Source: Triparma columacea
Taxonomy: Eukaryota > Sar > Bolidophyceae > Parmales > Triparmaceae
DNA: 38,269 bases
Assembly: GCA_030267965.1 (NCBI GenBank)
Contig: BRYA01000441.1
Location: 1 to 38,269, forward strand
Direction of reading: 5' to 3'
Part shown: in pieces, positions 32,905 to 38,269 of the stretch
How positions within the stretch are numbered: position 1 is the stretch's first letter
Layout: every line of letters starts with the position of its first letter
Position numbers and translations under genes: made by a program
The notes under the pieces: model-generated
The model's input: only the letters and a program-made list of their open reading frames with translations
Told to the model about the DNA's origin: nothing
Database searches by the model: none

Positions 32905-33494
32905 TTTGTGACGATTAAATGGTGTTGAGCAAATCTGAGGTGAAGGCCCAGCAAAACAGAGGCCTGGGAGGTCCCTTCGATGGGCTCCGACCCTTGTCCG
33001 ACCCTGCAAAAGAAGCACAAAGCAGTCCCCCAAAACAACCTCCCCAAAACTTCAAACGTGAGCATTATTATCATTCAAACGACGTATCATCAACCCCATT
33101 AGCTTCCATATATCCCACAATGTCTGCTTCAATATTGCTATCTTCCCCTCCTTCCTTGTTTCCAGTCACCTCCCTACGCTCCACGAAGCCGTCATAACTT
33201 CCATTCATCCCCAATAATCCCCCCACATGTCCAATCATCCCTAATCACCATTCAACTCACTTCAACTCATCTATACCATTCGTTCTCACATGTCTACGCA
33301 ATCTTCTTTAACTCCTCTCACACATTTAATCTCCCCTTCAAAACCATTCTCCCCCACCCACATCATTCTCCCGCACTCTCCCTCTTTCGCATCACTCTTT
33401 CGCAGTCATCAAAGTTAGATAACCCTAATTCACTTAACGATCCACTTAACGATCCACTTAACAATCCACTTAACAATTCATACACACCTCCAAC
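32905..33494. promoter_or_regulatory. Divergent region CDK / RRM gene with 12-nt repeats
   Basis: 590 nt between two head-to-head genes, no coding region seen. At 33431-33478 four tandem 12-nt units (CACTTAACGATC and variants) lie within 65 nt of the RRM gene's ATG, so in its 5'UTR or core promoter. Confidence 0.65.
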
Positions 33495-34679
33495 ATGTCT
33501 GATAATATGGATGAGCCCGAGGTGTCAGTCTTCTGCGGAAACTTTGGCAAGGACAACGTAACCGAGGCCCGTCTAGAGGAGCTCTTCGAGGACAAGAACC
33601 TCAAGATCAAGCGCATCGACATGAAGCGCGGCTTCGCGTTCGTCTACATCATCGGGGAACAGGGGGAAGTTCAGGACGCCATCAACAGCATGCACGGGTC
33701 GACCTCCATTGAGGGGGGGACCAACATACTACGCATTGAGGTAGCGCAGGGGGGAAAGAACCAGAAGCAGAAGGAGATCAAGGTAAGGAGAGGACCTGGG
33801 GATAAGGGTGGAGGACATGGGTGGAGAAGAGGAAAGAAAGGGGGAGAGGTATTATTGTTCATTTGCTAACGCAATCCCCCCCCACCCCAGAGGAAGAACC
33901 TCGAGCCCACCTCCACCCTCTTTGTCGTTAACTTTGGACCCGAGACCACTGAGGGTGACCTCAGGCAGCTCTACGAGCCCCACGGCAACGTAATCCGGTG
34001 CTCCCTCCGCAACAATTTTGCCTTCATCGGTTTCGAGACAGTCGACGAGGCCACCAACGCCCGCGACAAGACCAACGGCGGCAAGCTGAACGACCGCGTC
34101 CTCTCCGTCGAGTACGCCGAGAAGAAGCCCGCCCCCCCCCGCCGCGACTACGACAGGCGTGGCCCCCCCCCCGGCGGCCGTTACGACGGAGGAGGCTACG
34201 GAGGTTACGACCGCGGTCCCCCCCCCCGCGACTACGACCGCGGCCGCGGACCACCCAGGGACTACAGGGACGACTACGACCGCCGCGGACCACCCAGGGA
34301 CTACAGGGACGACTACGACCGCCGCGGACCACCACCGAGGGACTACGATAGACGCGGACCACCAAGGGACTACAGGGACGACTACGACCGTAGAGGACCA
34401 CCACCGAGGGAGTACGATAGACGTGGACCACCAGCAGGGGGGTATGACGACAGGAGGGGACCGCCAGGGGGGTACGACGACAGGAGGGGCCCCGACGACA
34501 GGAGGGGCCCTGACGACAGGAGGGGCCCTGACGACAGGAGGGGCCCGCCGGGAGGATACGACGACAGGGGAAGGGGAGGAGGTGGACAGAGGGAGAGGAG
34601 CAGGGAACGAGGGGAAGGAGGACAGGGGGGAGAGAGAGGATACGCAAACGGAGGAGGGGAGGAGAGGTTCAGGGATTAG
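33495..34679 (+). CDS. Two-RRM SR-like RNA-binding protein
   Basis: Two exons, 33495-33782 and 33891-34679, phase 0, 358 aa. RRM 1 spans about residues 9-85 (VSVFCGNF as RNP2, KRGFAFVYI as RNP1). RRM 2 spans about 104-170 (STLFVVNF; RNNFAFIGF). The tail is Arg/Asp/Tyr/Gly/Pro-rich, with repeated RDYRDDYDRRGPP and DDRRGP units and little Ser, so more RGG/RD-like than a classical RS domain. The architecture fits an SR-family splicing factor or related nuclear mRNA-binding protein. The GC-rich tail repeats produce long open frames on the minus strand that are not genes. Confidence 0.88.
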
Positions 34680-34965
34680 GGCTGGGATGAGGAATGCAGA
34701 GAAATGCAAGTGAGCAGGGAACCGCAAGTGGCGGTTGTTTTATCGAGGGTTGGGCAGGGGAAGAGGTGAGGGTGCATGTTGCATGTTCAAATTAACATTG
34801 CCCACACACACACACACCATAAAAGTAAGATTCACAAATCTCAAGAAAATCAAGCTCCTTCTTTCTTTCTTGATACTACTCTCATACCCTCATAATCCCC
34901 TTTAACCTCGCCCCCCCCTCTGCCCCGTACCCCTAGGGCCCCTCATTCCTTTCCCCTTCCCCTTT

Positions 34966-36389
34966 TCATGCGTTTGAGTTGGTGGTGTTAACCCTCGGTC
35001 CGCCTGTGCTTTTTGGTCTGCTTGGTTCCTTCCCTTCCCTCTCTCCCCCCCTGCTCGTCCCCCCCTCCTCCCTCCTCCTCTCGCTCCTCCCCTCCTCGTA
35101 CCCTCTCTGGCGGGACCCGCTCCTGCTCTCCTTCCTGTCGTCCCCGTGTCTGCGGCTCGACCCCCCCTCCCCCCCGTCGTTGCGACCGGCGCCGTGATCG
35201 CCACCTCCGGCGGACCTGTCGCCGCCACCGACACCGACGCCGCCACCCGCGCCGGACTCGCGGCCGGACTGGCGGGAGTCGACGACGAGGGGGCGCTCTG
35301 GGGGGAGGCGGGAGCGCTCTTGCTGCAAATTGAGGACGGTCCAGTCGAACATGTTGTCGTACTGGAAGCCCTTGCGGTAAAACAACTCCTTGAACAGACG
35401 CTTCAGGTACGCGTAGTCGGGGCGGTCCTCGAACCTGAGGCTCCTGCAGTACTCGAAGTAGCTCCTGAACTCCGTCGCGTAGCCCTTGCAAAGCTGCTCG
35501 GTGCTAGTGGACATTTTCCTGTCCATGATCCTCTCATACTTTTGCTTCTTGGTGTTGGCCTTGAGGCCCTGCCAGGGTAGGGATCCCCTGATGAAGTACA
35601 TCAAGACGTAGCCGAGAGACTCGAGGTCGTCGCGGCGGGACTGCTCGATCCCGATGTGGGTGTTGATGGAGGCGTAGCGGGCTGTTCCCGTCAGGTTCTT
35701 GTTCTCGCGGTAGGGGATGTGCTGGTGGGAGCGAGGGTCGCGGTATTTCTTGGCGAGGCCGAAGTCAATGATATGGATGACGGACTGCCGCTTCCCGAGG
35801 CCTATGAGGAAGTTGTCGGGCTTGACATCGCGGTGGATGAACGATTTCGTGTGTACGTATTCCAGCCGTCCTAGCAGCTGGTCAGCCAGCATCAGCACCG
35901 TCTTCAGTTGGAATCTCCTGCCGCAGTAGTTGAACAGGTCCTCGAGAGAGGGACCGAGGAGGTCGAGAACCATGACGTTGTAGTCACCCTCGACGCCGTA
36001 CCAGCGGACGTTAGGGATGCCAAGGCCGCCGTGGAGAATTCTGTAGATCTTGCTCTCGTACAACAGCTGGTGATTGGCGAAGAAATGAGTTAGTCGGTTC
36101 GTGGTTGATTTGCTTGCGATTCGCCATTACTTGGGGGAAAGCATTAAAAAGTTAAAACTTGAGTCTTGAATCTTGCATTGACTCAAGGCCTTCCCTGGAC
36201 GTTTCTTTCATCCCGCACACCCCTTCGCCACCCCCAAATGCTCACCTGCGGGTGCTTGGTTTTGACGCTCTCCAACTTAATGGCAACCTCCTCCCCAGTA
36301 GTCATGTTGGTCCCAAGATAAATGTCCCCGAAGGAACCTGAACCAATCTTCCGGCCCAGCCGATACTTCTTTCCGACCCGGAGCTCCAT
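34966..36389 (-). CDS. Casein kinase 1 family protein kinase
   Basis: Two exons, 36246-36389 and 34966-36066, phase 0, 414 aa. [20 protein letters not shown] is the standard CK1 start with the Gly loop GSGSFG. Other marks: Lys38 (VAIKLE), HRDVKPDN (Asp128), [22 protein letters not shown] (the SIN motif replacing APE, a CK1 hallmark), and [15 protein letters not shown]. The kinase domain is about 300 residues. The tail is Gly-rich and then rich in Arg/Ser/Glu ([21 protein letters not shown]), a likely regulatory region. CK1 kinases act on acidic or primed serines in many pathways. The catalytic loop start [12 protein letters not shown] differs mildly from the usual ADQMISRIEYIH; nothing essential is missing. 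Confidence 0.95.
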
Positions 36390-37411
36390 GTTCGTCTATG
36401 GGGGGGGAGTTGGAGGGGGCTTGGGGGAGGGGGGGGGGGGTTCGGAGGTTTTTTTGGTGGGTCTCAGAGGGTTGTTTGTTGCCTCTTAGGTGCAGGCTTT
36501 CTGGGAGGAGGTGAAGTGGGGTTATTGTGGGGTAAGTCGGCAATTGTTGATGTTTCTCGGAGTATCAATATAGATGTGTGGCATTCGAGGTAAAGGTAGG
36601 CTAAAAGGTTTGATGCCTGTTGATATAGTGTGACTTATGTTTGGGTCTTCATCGAAGAATCCAGTTGTTGTGACCTTAACTATGGAAATATGGATATGAG
36701 GGGTAAATTGGTAGTATGTTGGTGGAAATTGATGCATATATGATAGTTTGCGGTCATTTATTAACGTAAATCTCCTAATATGGCCATACACATGCAGGCA
36801 AGCCAATTCACGTTTGGGGGGGTGTTGGGATGCCCATGTTTCCTCTGCAAGCTGTTTTTGTGTGTCGCATGCCATTGATGCGTAAATATGAGGTATAAGA
36901 AGGTTGAATCCGCAAAACATTCCCAAAAATACCCTTTCTTACTTAAGAGAGAGAGAATTTCTCCTTTTGGCAGCGCCCAAAACCCCCGGTGAAAGGGTGC
37001 TCAAGGTTTTTTGACAATTGTGTTGTTCCGTACGTTAAACGTTTAATTCAATCCTGGTAACGGTAGGTGTGAGATTTTTGAGTGGTGGCCGGAACTGCTG
37101 GTGACTGAAAATTTTGAATGCGGGACCAAGTTAGATTCATTGTTTTCGAAAAAGCTCAAAGGGGATTTTTATTTATTTTTTGGAACTGGATCACCTGCTG
37201 GGATATGAGAGCCTGCTGGGATGTGAGAGCGAGAGCCTGGGGGGTTGCAAGATACTTTGATTGCCGGGGGGGGAATTAACATGTGGTTCCGTTTTTGAGG
37301 AAAATTTTCGTGACTTAGTTTCTCGTTATTCTCTCCTCCCCCGCTTTTGAGATATGAATTGTGATGGCTGCGTTTCTCTTATCTCTCACTCTCTCTACTA
37401 CCCCTTCCCGC
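36390..37411. other. Intergenic, no gene seen
   Basis: About 1 kb between CK1 and the last gene. AT-rich, with G runs near 36405-36440 and a short direct repeat (GCCTGCTGGGAT at 37192-37225). No convincing gene or RNA found. Confidence 0.5.
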
Positions 37412-38208
37412 CTAGAGAGACGCCAGCTTTTGATTGAAGGCCTTTATCAGCGTTTTTGTGCCACTTTTGGAGATGCCAACCATCTGCATCTCGTACTTGC
37501 CGTCGAATGCTTTGTACGTACCGTCGGGCTGCAGCTCGGCCTGCATGTAGTAGTCAATTTTCGGGACGGCAGCCTGGCATGACTGAAAGTCGAAAGTCCT
37601 CTGAGTCACTCGAACCTTGTCAATGCCGACAGATCCCGTGAAGATGGCGGGATGGGTCAAGAGGACGTACTGCGAAGTGGCGTGGCGGATGGACAAGTTG
37701 TCAGAACCTTTGCAATATCTCCCAGAGCAACCTCTCACTATCCTTTGCGACCACAACATTCATGAACTCAATCAATCAAAACCCTCCGTAATTCTCGCTA
37801 CTGGTTGCTCCGCCCAAATGCTCGCATAGATTTTCCGTATCATCGCCCACACTCGCTCCGCCGGTAAGTACTAGTGGTAGAAAAAGAATAAGAAACTGAA
37901 AACCAACGCACAGAACCCACCTTCTCTTTTTCGTGGTGATCAACGGATAAATTGACATTCGGGCCTGACTTTCCGGCATGATAGTGGACTCCTCCTTCAA
38001 CCCAAGCCCCCGCTTTTGCTTCTATGCTGTTGTTCATTAGTTGTAAATCTGACGAATATCTTCTGTTGTGCAGAGGGTTGGGTCTCCGCTCGAAACTTTT
38101 TTCACTCTCTTTTTCGCCTTTTTCTCTTCTCTGACCCCTCGTTTCTCCTCGCAAATCGCAGGATATCATTGAGAGTTCAATTGAAGAATTAGATGTTGAT
38201 ATAGACAT
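37412..38208 (-). CDS. Hypothetical small protein, two exons
   Basis: Model: 37921-38208 and 37412-37669, phase 0, 181 aa. The intron of 251 nt has a GTGGG donor and a CGCAG acceptor. The N-terminal 58 residues are Ser/Glu/Arg-rich and low in structure. The rest looks folded: NNSIEAKAGAWVEGGVHYHAG, SVDHHEKEK, then after the splice YVLLTHPAIFTGSVGIDK, KIDYYMQAELQPDGTYKAFD and MQMVGISKSGTKTLIKAF. No family recognised. Two alternatives are possible: a start at the second ATG (38037), or a separate short gene starting at 37759. In the latter the last exon reads on upstream without a splice (MLWSQRIVRG). No plus-strand gene is evident here. Confidence 0.5.
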
Positions 38209-38269
38209 TAAGAATAAAAAAATAAGGCAGGAATACGTAATAATGGGGGCTGAGCTGTATTATAGACGG

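Overview
The window is nuclear DNA of a eukaryote with compact, intron-bearing genes. Introns run from about 80 to 430 nt, use GT-AG sites and often end in C-rich tracts. The best guess is a photosynthetic stramenopile (bolidophyte- or diatom-like alga). The reasons are a plastid-type Mfd carrying an ER signal plus transit-like leader (secondary plastid), a PSTALRE CDK, tandem Treponema-type (BspA-like) LRR proteins and C-x4-C-x9-C-x2-H zinc fingers of the stramenopile 'WRKY19-like' kind. The taxonomic call is inference. All gene models below were spliced by hand by matching splice sites and phase.

Layout. 1-1823 (-): 5' part of an Ala-rich coiled-coil gene ending in an array of tiny symmetric exons whose introns carry a 24-nt minisatellite. 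2335-3890 (+): membrane-anchored protein. 4032-5711 (-): helical-repeat protein resembling OPR/HPR organellar RNA binders. 5858-6349 (-): small, probably organelle-targeted protein. 6.5-9.1 kb (+): two adjacent secreted-protein genes with shared flanks and unrelated bodies. 9325-13934 (+): GON4-like SANT protein. 14010-15742 (+): SAM-domain coiled-coil protein. 15890-18700 (-): membrane alpha/beta hydrolase with a SAP domain placed inside the catalytic fold. 19117-22021 (+): two tandem TpLRR genes. 22416 to a gap at 24410 (+): PHD/extended-PHD chromatin reader. 24522-28272 (-): plastid Mfd/TRCF. 29043-30650 (+): triple zinc-finger protein. 31299-32904 (-): CDK. 33495-34679 (+): two-RRM SR-like protein. 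34966-36389 (-): casein kinase 1. 37412-38208 (-): unrecognised small protein.

The most unusual signal is an 85-nt element found at constant length in three introns: two of the Mfd gene and one of the divergent zinc-finger gene. It is always in the sense orientation and 84-96 nt from the 5' splice site. It can fold into two hairpins, and most differences among the copies fall in one loop. It may be an intron-encoded small RNA or part of a mobile intron. The genes otherwise look like ordinary, functionally unrelated nuclear neighbours (cell cycle, signalling, RNA processing, chromatin, plastid repair); I see no operon-like logic linking them.
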